Shown here piece after piece: positions 10,300 through 23,300 of a DNA stretch of 64,000 nt (its first letter is position 1; every line of letters begins with the position of its first letter). The DNA is from Hygrophila difformis (Eukaryota > Streptophyta > Magnoliopsida > Lamiales > Acanthaceae): assembly GCA_030278955.1 (NCBI GenBank), contig JAOANR010000004.1:61907686-61971685 (forward strand), in the 5' to 3' direction. The notes beneath the pieces are model-generated. The model was not told the origin of the DNA. It ran no database searches and worked only from the letters and a program-made list of their open reading frames with translations. Both the position numbers and the translations under genes were made by a program.

Positions 10300-12713
10300 A
10301 TGGGAGGATCTCAGAGTCGCGAAGGACTGGACCTTTCCGATTCCGAGTATTCGGATGAGGAGGAAAACGAAAAGGAAGAGCAGGATTCTGAAAACTATGC
10401 TGATGCGGAGGAGGATCACGGCGCCGGGGTAACTGCAAGAGTCCTGGACGAAGTTGATTCCAGATTACAGGATTTAAAGCTCAAATACTCGAAAGCCTCT
10501 CCCAAATCCGTCAAGAAACCCGGCGTCCATCATAGAAATTCCGTTAAGCTATACCTTCATATCGGCGGCAACACGCCCAAGGCGAAATGGGTGGTTTCGG
10601 AGAAGCTGTGTGCTTATAAATTTGTTAAGAAGTTGAGGACTGATGATGAGGATGAGTATGATGAAGACGAATTGCGTAGTGGCGAAGGGTTTTGGGTTAT
10701 GGCGGTTGGGAAGAAAATTAAGGCTAGGGTTTCCACGGATATGCAGATGAAATTCTTTGGCGATCAGAGGAGGGTCGACTTTGTTCATCATGGGGTTTGG
10801 GCATTGAAATTCTTTGAAGATGAGGAATACAGGGGATTTGTGTCCAAGTTTCAGGATTGTTTGTTTGAGAATGTTTATGGGATGAAACCAACGGAGGAAA
10901 ACAAAGTGAAGGTTTATGGGAAAGATTTTCTTGGTTGGGCTAAACCGGAGGAGTCTGATGATTCAATGTGGGAGGATGCGGACGAAGGGGTGTGGAAGAG
11001 TTCCCAGAAGAAACCGGTGGATTTTCCGGAGAGGGAGAGCCAGGATTTGTTGGAGGAGTTCGAGGAGGCTGCCACTGGTGGAGGGATACAAAGCTTGGCT
11101 TTAGGGGCCTTGGATAATAGTTTCTTGGTTAGTGATTCAGGAGTTCAGGTTGTCAAGAACTTTAGTCATGGGATTCATGGGAAGGGAGTTTATGTTAAGT
11201 TTGATGACCGGAAATTGGGGTCGAGTGCCGGGACATCAGTGACGCCCAAGAAGGGGCTTCTGATGAGGGGAGAGACTAATATGATGCTTATGAGTCCCTC
11301 AAAGGAAGGGACCCCCCAGTCCAGTGGACTTCACCAGTTGGATATTGAGACGGGAAAGATTGTTACCGAGTGGAAGTTTGAGAAGGATGGCACGGAAATT
11401 TCAATGAAAGACATTACAAGTGATGCAAAAGGATCGCAGTTGGACCCTTCAGAGTCGACTTTCTTGGGATTGGATAACAATAGGTTGTGTCAGTGGGATA
11501 TGCGCGATAGGAAAGGAGTGGTTCAGAAGATAGCAAATGCAAATTCGCCTGTGCTGCATTGGACTCAAGGCCATCAATTCTCAAGGGGAACAAATTTTGA
11601 ATGCTTTGCAACTGCTGGGGATGGTTCTATTGTTGTTGGATCCCTTGATGGGAAGATAAGACTGTACTCGAGGACTTCAATGAGGCAGGCTAAAACGGCT
11701 TTTCCTGGACTCGGTTCTCCCATTACATCAGTGGATGTTACATATGATGGGAAATGGGTGCTTGGCACGACGGACACGTACTTGATCTTAATATGCACTT
11801 TGTTTACGGATAAGGATGGCAAAACTAAGACTGGATTTTCTGGTCGTATGGGCAACAAAATTCCTGCTCCAAGGTTATTAAAGCTCACCCCTGTGGATTC
11901 ACATTTAGCCGGATCTGATAACAAGCTGCATGCCGGCCATTTTTCTTGGGTAATCTTCATATGTTTTTTCTTCTTTAAGTTTGTTTAATTAAGTTTACTT
12001 CTTACCATAATCTTATTATTATTCCCCTGCCCCATTGTTGATTTGAATGAATTTTGATCTCAGTAGGCAAGCTTATCATTTTGTTTTAAGTTTTCCACTT
12101 GATATTCTATATTGTTAGGAAGGGAATTGAAAACTATTCTAATTGGCAGCAACATAATCAATTCCAGGCTTATGAACCTAGAGCTTCCACTCAAAATTAT
12201 CATTGAACGTTTCAATTATTGAACTATATCAAGTTTATATTCAAGTTAGAAAATACTATCGAATAATATCATGGTCTTGCTCACTGTTAGTCAATCTGTT
12301 GAGAAGAATTTCCTAGTTAGATTATGGTACGGCATTTTTTTGTAAGAGTGAATGTTAATAGAAGTTGTCTCTCTCGTCTTGTCCCACAAATATCAATTTT
12401 GTTGTCTTACTTTGTCGCTTCATCATGTCAGGTAACTGAAAGCGGGAAACAAGAGAAGCATCTGGTGGCAACCGTCGGCAAATTCAGTGTGATATGGAAC
12501 TTTCATCAAGTAAAGAACAGTGCGCATCACTGCTACCAAAATCAACAGGGCCTCAAGAGCTGCTATTGCTACAAAATTGTGTTGAAGGATGAATCCATCA
12601 TCGAAAGTAGGTTCATGCACGACAGATTTGCACCCAACAACTCTCCTGAAGCTCCATTGGTTGTGGCGACTCCTATGAAAGTTTCTTCGTTCAGCATGTC
12701 TGCCAAACGATGA
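10300..12713 (+). CDS. CYPRO4: Vid27-like protein (CYPRO4 type)
   Basis: Two coding exons, 10300-11949 and 12432-12713, joined GT-AG in phase 0, give about 643 residues. The N-terminus MGGSQSR fits an N-myristoylation signal (Gly2, Ser6). An acidic low-complexity stretch follows ([15 protein letters not shown]). The middle contains a PH-like region ([19 protein letters not shown]). The C-terminal half is the Vid27 WD40-like beta-propeller ([56 protein letters not shown]), completed by exon 2 ([15 protein letters not shown]). Yeast Vid27 was named for vacuolar import and degradation; the plant role is not established. If the intron is not removed, the frame stops soon after exon 1, at about 11988. 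Identity as the single-copy plant CYPRO4/Vid27 gene is firm; its function is not. Confidence 0.93.
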
Positions 12714-13725
12714 TACCCCACTTGTGTCCTTGCACACACTATTGACTATTTGACTCTGTGTGTTTGTTTTTCGTGTGCTTGAGGAGTGCGTTCCCCTTGT
12801 GTGGATATTTTATCCGTTTGTAACTAACACCTATAGCAGCTTCTTGGTGTCTAGAAGGGATGTATGACATTTTTACGCTCTTTATATTGGTGAATATCAG
12901 CTTTTAGTTAAATCTCTGTTTTTCTTTGGGAGGTAAAGAAACATGTTATAGAATTGGCGTTGGGCAGTTTGGCAGACAATACAAGCGTACATTCTACCAA
13001 CTGATGGGGGAAGCAAATGCCTCCAAAATCCAAAACAGATAAAATAACATATGGTGTGATGTTGCCAATCCATAAGAAAAGGAAATATATCTAAATCAAG
13101 CCTCTAGGCTCTAATCGCTGAACGCCTGAAACCAGTGCACTTGAAATGTACATGGTCATTAATTTTTTCACCATGTGAAATTGCTTGCATCTACTTCACA
13201 CTTTCTTTGCTCAACTTATGCATCTATGTTGCAAGTCAAGAAAACTCCCGGATTTTCTCTTTTTCCTCGAGGAACAACTCATCTATTTGTTTGATTTTAT
13301 TGATGATGAGAACACAAAGAACATGAGCTGCAGATCAAACAATATCCCTACGAGAGTACTATTGAAAAGGGAACAGATAGCAACATATGGAAATTAATCA
13401 CAGGAATATTTTCATTGAATAGCAACTTAAACAACAATAACTTCTTATGCTTAAAACAAACCTATCACGGACGCCTTACAAACTAGACCGCCACAGTATT
13501 GAATGAGAACGGCTTCTTGGCATGAGATAATAAGAAATACAATCTTTTTGCCAGAAGTCCACAAAAGATATTACTATCTCCGAGATGAATTTTCCCCTGT
13601 TTCTAGAAATAGGCATGTGCACGTAAAGAGCTTTTAGCGTTTGAGAAAATCGCAAAGGATCAATTCCTAATCATCACAGCGTGACTATCTATCAAAGCAT
13701 ATCACTGGCTGTGATCATTGGGCGC
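12714..13725. other. Spacer between two convergent genes
   Basis: It lies between the 3' ends of the Vid27-like gene (+) and the PPR gene (-) and should hold both 3' UTRs. No coding exon or mobile element was recognised. Confidence 0.5.
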
Positions 13726-15588
13726 TTACCAGTAGTCGTTACATGAGCATTTTCCATCCTTGAAATGATGAAACCGTTTGTTATCTCTCACAATTAACTC
13801 TCTCCCAACGATTCTGGACATGATTTTGATAGCATTGTGACAATCTCCACAGACACGTAGATTCTTAATGATGCGCAGAGGTGTCCTAGCTGGGGTACTA
13901 ATGAGACCGTAAGCAATTGCCAGCCGCTCACTGTGGTAAAGCAGTGCCTGTTCTTTGGCCTCCTGATCAATGTCGTGAAGAACATATCTGGTGTCGGGCA
14001 CATAAACCTGCTCTTTCTTAGCTGCTATTAACTTCTCGTCATCCTTGTAGAGTGTAAGACTACGAAACTCCAATATCCTGTTTCTCCCAACAAGCATGTT
14101 GATTGCAGACTGCTTCTTTGGAGGAGGAGTGAGGATCTTATTCGCATTGGCCTTTGAAGGGTCAATGCTGACCATCAACTCTTCAGCACGATCTTCAAGG
14201 TCGATATCTCCATGTATACGAGCAAAGTTCATCAATGCTTCCCAAATCACAGCTGTGGGTTCAAATGGAAGAGTTTCAATGTACGCCTCGGCCTCAACCA
14301 AATGTCCTGACTTCCCTAAGACACCTAAAAGTCCCACATAATGCTCAATGCCTGGAGGAATCCCATAATCTACTTTCATCGACTCAAAATGTATGAATGC
14401 CTCTTCAATAGCCTCAGCACTGGCACAAGCTTCAAAAACAGCTAGAAACGTTTCCCCAGTCAAGGGTATCCCCGACTGTCTCATTTGCTCAAACAATGCT
14501 AACCCATCATCCCCCAGTCCATTGGCTGCATATCCATTAATCATTAAGTGCCAAGAATCCATATTCCTATCAGGCATATGATCAAACACTCTCCGTGCAT
14601 CCGTCATACTTCCACACTTTGAATACATATCAAGCACCTTATTATTCAATTCAAGATCACTCCTAAAACTCGACCTCAAGAAGTAGTCGTGCACTTTCTT
14701 TGCATCCTCAAACTTCTTTGAATTCCCACATAAATGAAACAGCAAGCTAAAAGACTCTGCATCTGCAGGCATCCCCTTATCCATGTGTTCAATCACTTCC
14801 TTGACCTTACCCTCTCGACACAGACTCAGTAAGTTAACCTCAGGTGGTCCAGCATCACGCATAACGGGCCCTCGACTCTGAGCCTGAGAATCCCATTGAT
14901 TCACTCCTCTTGGATAATTCTGGCTCTGCTGAAAACCCTGGTTCTGAAAACTTCCTTGGGGTGGAAAATTCCTATCCAAATTCGGAGTTGGGTTCCGACC
15001 GTATGGTTGATTTTGATTACTATTCCGATTATAAGCACTTCCACCTGGTGGCGGATAATTCTGGTTCTGCGGAAAACCCTGATTGGGAAAATGCGGGCTA
15101 GGGTTCGCTCCCCCTTGTAGGGGTTCGCTCCCCCTTGAATTCAAACTTCCTTGATTTGGGTAGCCCCGAGTAACCCCGCTATTGGAATAGCCACTGTCGT
15201 AGCCCTGATTCTGGAAATTGCCGTTCCTGCGGTTATTAGGGTTTCCTAAATCGTTGTCCCGTGGACTCCACTGACCATCATGATCCTGATTGAAATTGAA
15301 GGAAGGGTTTGTGGGCTGGTTATTTGGCCCATGGAAATCGTCGGGTATCGCGGAGGTTGATAGGGCCCTTGTAGCGAGGACATAGAAGTTTCCAGTAAGG
15401 GATTTAGGAACCGAAATGAATGGCGCAGAAAGGCGTACCTTTTCAAGAGAAGAAGCGGCCGTGAAGGAGGAGAAACGAGCCCGGAGAATGGTGGATAGAG
15501 GCGACGCCATTTTTCCCGTGATTTTGGGGGAGATGGAAGTGTTAAACCCCTTGTGGCTGATAAACCCTAAACTTACGATAATACTCAT
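13726..15588 (-). CDS. DYW2: DYW-domain PPR protein, DYW2 type, organelle RNA editing
   Basis: Intronless, 620 codons from 15588, or 594 from the internal ATG at 15510, which I prefer. [21 protein letters not shown] from that ATG looks like an organellar targeting peptide. Residues about 95-225 are a low-complexity region rich in N, Q, P and G. About five PPR repeats follow ([82 protein letters not shown]). The E-like region is short. The C-terminal DYW deaminase is complete, with the zinc ligands HSE and CGDC and the terminal tripeptide DYW. Arabidopsis DYW2 (At2g15690, from memory) has the same layout. It supplies cytidine deaminase activity in trans to E+ type PPR editing factors in mitochondria and chloroplasts. 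The related MEF8 subfamily is the main alternative assignment. Confidence 0.9.
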   Translation of the reverse strand: MSIIVSLGFISHKGFNTSISPKITGKMASPLSTILRARFSSFTAASSLEKVRLSAPFISVPKSLTGNFYVLATRALSTSAIPDDFHGPNNQPTNPSFNFNQDHDGQWSPRDNDLGNPNNRRNGNFQNQGYDSGYSNSGVTRGYPNQGSLNSRGSEPLQGGANPSPHFPNQGFPQNQNYPPPGGSAYNRNSNQNQPYGRNPTPNLDRNFPPQGSFQNQGFQQSQNYPRGVNQWDSQAQSRGPVMRDAGPPEVNLLSLCREGKVKEVIEHMDKGMPADAESFSLLFHLCGNSKKFEDAKKVHDYFLRSSFRSDLELNNKVLDMYSKCGSMTDARRVFDHMPDRNMDSWHLMINGYAANGLGDDGLALFEQMRQSGIPLTGETFLAVFEACASAEAIEEAFIHFESMKVDYGIPPGIEHYVGLLGVLGKSGHLVEAEAYIETLPFEPTAVIWEALMNFARIHGDIDLEDRAEELMVSIDPSKANANKILTPPPKKQSAINMLVGRNRILEFRSLTLYKDDEKLIAAKKEQVYVPDTRYVLHDIDQEAKEQALLYHSERLAIAYGLISTPARTPLRIIKNLRVCGDCHNAIKIMSRIVGRELIVRDNKRFHHFKDGKCSCNDYW

Positions 15589-16703
15589 ATGAATGTCTTA
15601 GGCGCATCGACGACGAAGAATGGAGCCGGGCGGGCCTGTGCCAAATCGGGTCGGATGTGCCCGTCAATATCCTATCCGATTTTCAGAGCCGGGTTTAGAG
15701 TCCGTGGCCCGTGGGTAAACCAGTTCATAATTTTTTTGCAAATTTCGCATTTTTTATTCTCTATAAATAAATATGACAGGCTTGAAAAAGTAGAAACCCC
15801 ATCTTCAATTCTTCATTTCATTTCTGGCTTCGACTATGCCAAAAAAAATTCTTCATTTCAAGAATAAAATATACATATTTTTTTAAAAAAAAAAAAAAAG
15901 TGAGGAAATTTTATCAGAGTCTAGTGTAGTGGCAAGGCCTTGACCAGTCTTCAGTTTTGAGCCCTACAAATGAATTAAAACTCATCTACATGTTCTACAT
16001 GAAAGTTTTTGGGTACATATCATTATATAGAATTGATGAAATGGCCAAATGGGAGAGAGAGAGAACACTAGTTGTTGATTGAATATTTGAATAGGGTAAT
16101 ATGAGTGTGGCTAAATGCCAATCAATTCCAACTCTCCTTTCCATTGAGCTTTGCCTTGGATAAAGAATTTAAAACATATAGGAATGAAGTTTAAAACAAA
16201 ACAAATAATATACGGAAGCAAATAGTACAAAATTATCATCTTCATACCAAGTGAATAAGGTTTTGAATATAAGTACTCAATATTTTATGTTCTCAACTTT
16301 CACTTGTATAACATGTATTGGACATATAGTAACCATTACACGGAGTAATACTGTAAAGTAGTATAATCTTTTAGCAAAATGAATGCAGAATGATTATAGT
16401 TTGACTGAGGTAGGAAGGTAGGGCAACCAGACAATGGGTTCTTGAGTAGTAATTAGTGACATTGCCAGTGATGTAGCATGTGAGGATCACAATTCATTAC
16501 TACTATTTGTTATTGTTCATGTTGTGGGGACTCCATCATATATATTATTCATATCCACTTATTCATAAATTAAATGAATTTGTCGAATCTTTCATTTTAC
16601 CACAATATTATATATATAAATATATAATGCAATGCAATGTTTCCCATTTACATAAATTACATTTTATTTGTATAAATATTGATATGCCCTTATTAAAGTT
16701 AAA

Positions 16704-16707
<4 letters not shown>

Positions 16708-16742
<35 letters not shown>
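16708..16742. repeat. (GT)n microsatellite
   Basis: An uninterrupted run of about 17 GT units, flanked by unique AT-rich sequence. Confidence 0.98.
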
Positions 16743-16744
<2 letters not shown>

Positions 16745-16935
16745 CATGTGTTGGTCAAAATTCAGTGGCAGAAAGCATAGTGTGTGGTTTTGTTTGTTTA
16801 ATGAGATGTCGGTGTGATTCACAAAAATGCACATGTGGGACTCCACCCTCACTTGCCACCTACTTTGTCTCCTAATTCATCTTTCTATTTTTAATGTTCA
16901 ATATTTACCCATTGTAAAGATATTTACCCATTTTT

Positions 16936-17019
16936 GAATAAATGGTATAGTTTTTTCATTTTTTTTGTTTTTGGCGTAGGAATAAATGGTATAGTTTTTT
17001 TGGTGAACAATGGTATAGT
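16936..17019. repeat. Short direct repeats of aataaatggtatagttttt
   Basis: The motif aataaatggtatagttttt appears near 16938 and 16981. A shorter copy (aatggtatagttg) follows near 17008. The pattern fits local slippage or duplication. Confidence 0.8.
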
Positions 17020-18423
17020 TGATATAACTAAAAATTATAAAAATGAAATCATTATAACTATATTGCAATTATAATCAAACTTATCAAGATTTATTTATTA
17101 TTTATTTTATATGGGTTAATGCCCAAATTGGGAAATTTCTAGAGGAAACTAAAGGTGGACACCAATCCATCTTCCTTCACTTATGCTACACTCCATCTAA
17201 AGTTCTAAAGACTAAACTCAATCACTACTACATCACTTCTAAACTATACTCCATATTGGGAAAATGACAAAGCTGGATTGCAGTTTGATTGAGAAACATG
17301 AATATTATTGAGAGTGAAATATGAAATGGTAAATTAATGAAGTACATAATATAAATGGTTTTGGCTTCTATGATCTGCTGACTGCTGCCCATGTGGATCA
17401 GTGCCCATTTATTCCACCATTTTCAATTAATATTGGTGTCTTGATGATACATCTGTACATGTAATAACAGGCAGTGAATGGATGTTCATTGTGATGAAAC
17501 CCTTTCACCTTGATTATATTATTCACTGATGCTAATGTTGATAAACAAACTAAATATATCCTCACTGCAATAATTGGAGACCGTGAGCTAAAACCCACTG
17601 TTTATTTACTGCATGTGCTAATATTAAAGGAAATTTTCAAGTGTATGTAGTGGATAATAGATCGGTATAGATATATTAATTTATAAAGTAATTTAAGTGT
17701 TGCTTGTATCTAAATCTATTGACTAGCAGATGAGGATAAAATTTAAAGGGCATTATTTGATACTCCATATCCTTGATTTCAGAAGCTGCCTTGAAATTTC
17801 CTACAAGTTTACCAATAGGGCTTTGGATCTCACTCTTCACAACACATTGCTTTGCTCTTACAACATTACATTAATTAATCAAATTTGATGGATTATTATT
17901 CAAATGTAAGTAATCACCTGTCAATATATCTCTTGCAACAGTATTTAATCATATGGTCAGCATACACTATGTCACTATAAGCCTATAAAAACAAACATTT
18001 GGTAGGGTATCCACATGCCCCCCAATAGTTTTTATGGAAACTAATTTACAAGAGTATAATTATTTTTAAAAAATAAATAAATAATGTATATGTATATATA
18101 TTTATTTTTAAAAAAATGCTACAGAAACTCCTTAGACTGTATGCTTCAGCATGATATGTATGTAGATCTGTTCAAGATTATTATATATGTCATATCACAC
18201 ACGCTACTTTCTTGGTCCCCAAAAGAATGCAATAATTGAGGCCTACTTGTCTTGATTGGATAAATATATCTAGAAACTACTTATATATACATTCTATGAT
18301 ACATGCCAATTAATCCACAAATTAAGCAAAAAAAAAAAAAAGAAAAAAGAAAAAAGAAAGAATTTTTTTACATAAAAATTATTAGAAACATTTAGAAGTC
18401 CTACATGCACATGAGACAACCCC

Positions 18424-18440
18424 ACCCTTATATAAAGTGT
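18424..18440 (+). promoter_or_regulatory. Candidate TATA box
   Basis: The sequence cttatataaag lies about 125 bp upstream of the start at 18556. The distance suits a TATA box with a 5' leader of about 90-100 nt. Inference from motif and spacing only. Confidence 0.5.
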
Positions 18441-18555
18441 TCCCAAATTGCATGTGAAGCTCCAACTGTAGAACCCCAAAAGGAAGTACACAGTAGTCAC
18501 ACTTAGCCCCAATTTCTCAACTTTTTTTTTCCTCTCACAGTTCCACAACTTGTCC

Positions 18556-19144
18556 ATGGCATGCCTAAACATGTTCAACAATGAACAACAGCATCCAAGC
18601 CTATACAACTCCATGAGCACTCCAAGAATATCCTTTTCCAATGATTTTGGTGATCCTCAGCAGCCCATGAAGAAGCTCGAGAACAACTATAGGGAAGCAC
18701 CTGTGTCGTCGGACTTTGCGTTCGCCGTGCCCAGTTACACCATGATCTCTGCTGCTGATGAGGTTTTCTTTAAGGGGAAGATGCTGCCCTTGAGGGAAAA
18801 TTGCACCAGGATCACTACTACCCTTAAGGATGAGCTTCTTGTGGGTCATGATGATGATGAAGGCGAGTTTGGTGGTGATGTGGCAACAAGATTTGGGAAA
18901 GGGATGAGCAGCTGGAAGGAGAAGTTGGGGCTTAAAAGAGCTCCTTTAGTTGTCGTCCCCAAGAAATGTGATAAAGCAGCTACTACTACTACTACTACTG
19001 CTGCTGACGAAATGAAGAGGCAAGATGGTGTTTGTGCAGGTTCTAAAGGTGAGTCAGGGAATTGACTTACTGTATTTAAATAAGAAGAAAAAAGAAATGA
19101 TTTTGATGTTGATTTCGTTTTTTGTGTTGGCAGGGTCATTTTAA
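18556..19144 (+). CDS. Small plant protein with PRISFS and ADE-FFKGK motifs
   Basis: The ATG at 18556 starts MACLNMFNNEQQ. Exon 1 (18556-19048) is joined to an 11-nt coding exon (19134-19144) by a GT-AG intron (GTGAGT donor, GGCAG acceptor), giving 167 residues ending GSKGSF. Without splicing the frame stops at 19065 after KGESGN. Recognisable motifs are PRISFSNDF, SSDFAFAVPSY and SAADEVFFKGKMLPL. They are shared, as I recall, by a plant family of small uncharacterised proteins that resemble membrane-associated kinase regulators, whose members often end in KGSF. A polythreonine run (TTTTTT, codons act) lies near the C-terminus. No signal peptide or membrane segment is evident. The function is unknown; the family link is by motif memory only. 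A possible syntenic counterpart is Arabidopsis AT3G19200. Confidence 0.78.
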
Positions 19145-20376
19145 TTTGAAGAGATGCAGATAAGAAGATTTGAGGGAGGGGATTTTTTTTGTCATGGTTC
19201 TGCTAATGTTGGAGGAGTTATTATTGTGAAAGGTTTGTGTTTAGTGTAAAGATAAAGTGGAGTTATTGATTTTGATCTCTTGTCCTCCTAGTCATGCGTC
19301 TTGTTCCCTATTTGTTTTTTCCCTTGTACAGATGTTTGTAGTTGAAAGTTGAAACTATTTTGATGTAATAACTTGTGTGTGTAATGGGATTATTGATCCG
19401 ATTCTGTCTTGTCACAAGTGCTTTCCTATAGGTTAATTCCCATTTTTCTATGCTTCTCTGATTAATCATACAGTATACTACATTTGGCTCTCACTTCAAC
19501 TCCTAAATTATAAGAGAGAATCTAATTTGTTCATTTGAAGAATGCAAGAATACAATGTAAAAATATATATACGTCCCTTGGTAAAATGAATTCTACAAAA
19601 TCAATCGTATTTACTTGCATCTGAACAAAGGTTAGATAATGCCCACAAATGACCCCTTCAATCAAAAAATCGAAAACCAAAACCCATATTTACAAGATAA
19701 TCAATCATATTTACATTTCAACAAGGCTTTCATGCCTAGGAATGGCTCCCTCTCAGGGAATCATGTAGAAAATAGAATAAAATACAATCTACAACATTTG
19801 ATATATTTACAAAATCTGCTAAATCTGTCTTCTCGCAGATAGTAGTATTTCTTTAAATGCAGCACCCACCCCATCTGTACATAGATCATCACACTTCACA
19901 CCTGTACTGAATACCTGGTAACATGGTATATATGTTAAATAAATGAAAATAAAACTTGTTTTTAAGTTATGAACAAATGCTGTATGAAGTCTTAGCTTTG
20001 TGCCGACAAGGGAATATTGAAAAATCAACCAAATACCTAAATCTATAGTTCTACCAATATCACTTTTACCCATTTTCCCTTCCAATAGAATCATATCCTC
20101 GTTTAAATTCAAAGATGCAAACAAATTATTAGAAGGCTTTTATATTTGCATTCAAAGGTTGTAACTTGTAAAGGTGCTCACATAATTATGAGTGTGGGAC
20201 ATGCACTGAAATCTTTACCTAAAACCAGAAAAGAGATAGGTTAGGATTTGATCTCCTCGACGTCTACGGAGATTCGACAATCCAATGGCCTCTAATAAAT
20301 CTGTACGTGATCACCACCTCATGTTTTTTAGAAGCAGACCACAAATGCAAGAGTCTCTTATGCCATTTGAGCCCAC
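19145..20376. other. Spacer between small gene and ATG2
   Basis: It contains the 3' UTR of the small gene and, from the other side, the 3' UTR of ATG2. No supportable exon, RNA gene or transposon end was seen. Confidence 0.5.
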
Positions 20377-23300
20377 CTACTCAGACGAATTCTGAGGTGG
20401 ATTTCTGCCCATGTATTTTTCCAAAGACTCATCTTTCCTCTCACGGTCAAGGCTGCCATACAAAAAATTGATGTTATATGGCAGGGCGAGATTGAGAAGC
20501 AAGCAACAACTAACAATCAATAATGAAGTGAAAGGAAAGAGGCACAAAACTACAAATAAAAGAGCAAACTTGGGATTTGGTACCTGTTCCTGAAGCCAAG
20601 AAGAGCACAATGCAACGCACGTACGGTGGCAGAAGCAGGGGCTATAGCTGCAGCTGGAGCAGACTGCACAGCTGTAGCCAAAGCAGAACCCACACTACCA
20701 CCACGTTGATATTTTTTCAAGGGAGATTGTACCAATGCAGAAGCAGATTTTCCAAGACCATCACTAATGCTCTTGCAAGCCTGTAAACGCCCAAAATTTA
20801 CATCATCACAAAAATTAACATAAAAACTTGCTCGTCATAAAGAAACAGATCACGTTCTTCATGTGTATATAAATAAAGACTCCATTTTCCTTTCGCAGTG
20901 TCCCAAAATGTTGGCTCCAATTTCCTAGGGTTAATGCTCTTCCAAAACCCTCCTATCAATTTCAGTATTCAAGGGACACCATCGAGGACAAATGAACAAT
21001 TGGACAAACACACACACATGTTTTTTATTACACAAACTTCACTGGAAAGAGTGATGTGTCTGTGAGTGTTATTAACTCTTAAGTGAAATCCAAGTGCCTT
21101 CAAGTCTAGAAAGAACGGTATCATTTTACAGAACTGGAGGAATGGTAAACTCACAATAATTAAGAAAAATAAATTTGCTTCTTAAAGGGTAAGACTAAAT
21201 AATTTTAAAGAACACTCAACCATGAAATAGAAATGGTCAGTAACCTGTTGAATTCCTTCCTGGGCATCAGTGGGTTGATTTGATCTCACATTGGTACCCA
21301 CTCTGTTTTCTACTGGCCATGGCACAGAAGGTGGAATACTAGCAAGAATATACTCCGCCTGTAGGAGGACATTATGAGCTCCAGCAGCCAAATGTACCCC
21401 AAGACCAATGGCTTCGAGTGAAATGCTTCTAAGAAATGCAAAAGTACCTAGTGCAGTAATTCAAAAAGATGTCAGATACCTATTCTGGTTTAATAATAAA
21501 AGATAAGATACATCATAATGGAAACTATACAACAGAGAAATATCAACACAACCCATCCTTACGTATTGAAGATAGTGTGTCAAAAAACACAACAAAAGTA
21601 TGCATAAAAAGTTGCGAAAGAAAGCACAGATTTTCCTTCTTCAGGGATCACTCATGCTATAATTTGATAATGCAGGTCCTTTTTTCTAGTAGCTTACCTC
21701 TTTGCATTCCTTTGAGTAATCTATGATCCTTTTTATAGCTCTTCACAGGCAGAGAGACCAGCTTTGCAGCTCCAGAACCAACAGCAACCAGTGACTTAAT
21801 TGGAGGAAGACCTTTCAACAGTTTATGGATCTAAACAGCATTCAAATTGTCAGAACACGGGTGAATTACTAAAACAGGTGAGAATACAATATATAGTCAT
21901 ATTTAACTGAACCTGGTTATGAGAAATGTCTTCCAACCACTCTGCCAATACTGTTTCACAAACACTGCTCCAGCCATAGTGACCCACTCCTTGAACATGT
22001 TTTAATTGCAACTCCACACCCTGCATGATAATCATCCAAGATGGATTTCAACAACAAATTCACAAATTATTGTTTAGAACTTTAGATCCAATTAGCTCTA
22101 GTTGTTTTCTCATTACATCTAGTTTCAATAAGCATATCCGGTTTCTCACTCAATAAGTATGAAGTAACCAAAATCAAGGAAAGCTAAAATTGAAGAACTA
22201 AGCATCGAAATTCAAATTATTCATAATATAGAGGTGATGCAAATAACTGCGGCCGTGGCCATGGTTTCAAGGATTGGTCATCCATTTTTTAGACTTAATT
22301 GTACAAACCAAGATTTACTGTCTGCCTCCAGAGTCAAACAAAAATCAGAAGCAGGCTAACTTGCTTACAACCCTAGATACAGTTTTCAAGAAGCAAGTAG
22401 ATTTAACATAGGGACAGCATAATTTAACGGAAACTACTAGAAAGTGAATTCCACATTCAATATTGGAAGCAGCAACAGATACTTCAGTTAGCAAGCATAT
22501 TGGAGAGAGAGAGAGAGATGCACAGCACACAGGCACAATATGCAGTAATCAATAAGCGCTACACACAAACCCCAATTCAGAAGCATATTAAAACATCAAT
22601 ACCTCGTTTATTTGAAGCCACTGAATTTCAATACCAAACATTTGTTTATTCCAAGATTCAAACAACTTCTACACTTATAGAGTATATGTTCATTTTTAAC
22701 CCTTGAGAGGTTTTCAAAACTTCTGGTCAGGCTTATCAATCATGTTGCATCAACATATACAACTAAATTACCTTCCAAGGTACCAGGTTAACAAGTTCAA
22801 CATACTTGCCACCCCTCAATGCAGTTAAGTCAACACGGCAAGGACTGTAATCAACTCGAATCAGCATCGGCCATACATCAAATTTCTGTATGAAAGCGAA
22901 GAGACAAGGAATGGTGTTACTAAGCATAGAGTTATGGTTAGAACTTAGAAGCACCCATAAAAGGAGAGAGAGATTAACAAGACAGTACTGATTATACTAT
23001 CCATCATCTAACATTCACATACTTAACATTGAAAGTTAAAATAGCCACCAAAGTGATTCAAATAAAACAGATGCATTTATAAGTAAGACTCAAACTTTCC
23101 TGGAAGTAAGTAAGAAATGCCTCTTCACTGATGGCACAACCCTGTAGACCCTGACACTTATCCAAGAACTCTCCCGATTTACTCAAATCCGGAGGAGTGT
23201 TGGGGGAGGGATCCGCCGATGATTTTTTTCCACCAAAGAAGCTGATGAGAAAATCAAGTTGGCTCTGATGAAGATGTAAACACAGAGGAAGCAACGAAAC

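Larger units (their letters stand above)
15589..18555. other. Long AT-rich intergenic spacer
   Basis: It lies between the divergent PPR gene and the small gene at 18556. Apart from the GT microsatellite and the short repeats listed separately, I see only AT-rich, non-coding sequence with scattered homopolymers. No gene of at least exon size with family motifs was recognised on either strand. The left edge contains the PPR promoter and 5' UTR, the right edge the promoter of the small gene. Confidence 0.5.

Noticed and set aside
18294..18641. Minus-strand open frame overlapping the small gene's promoter
   Set aside because: Hydrophobic low-complexity translation of poly(A/G)-rich DNA with no family motif. 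The plus-strand gene has a TATA-like box and conserved motifs.
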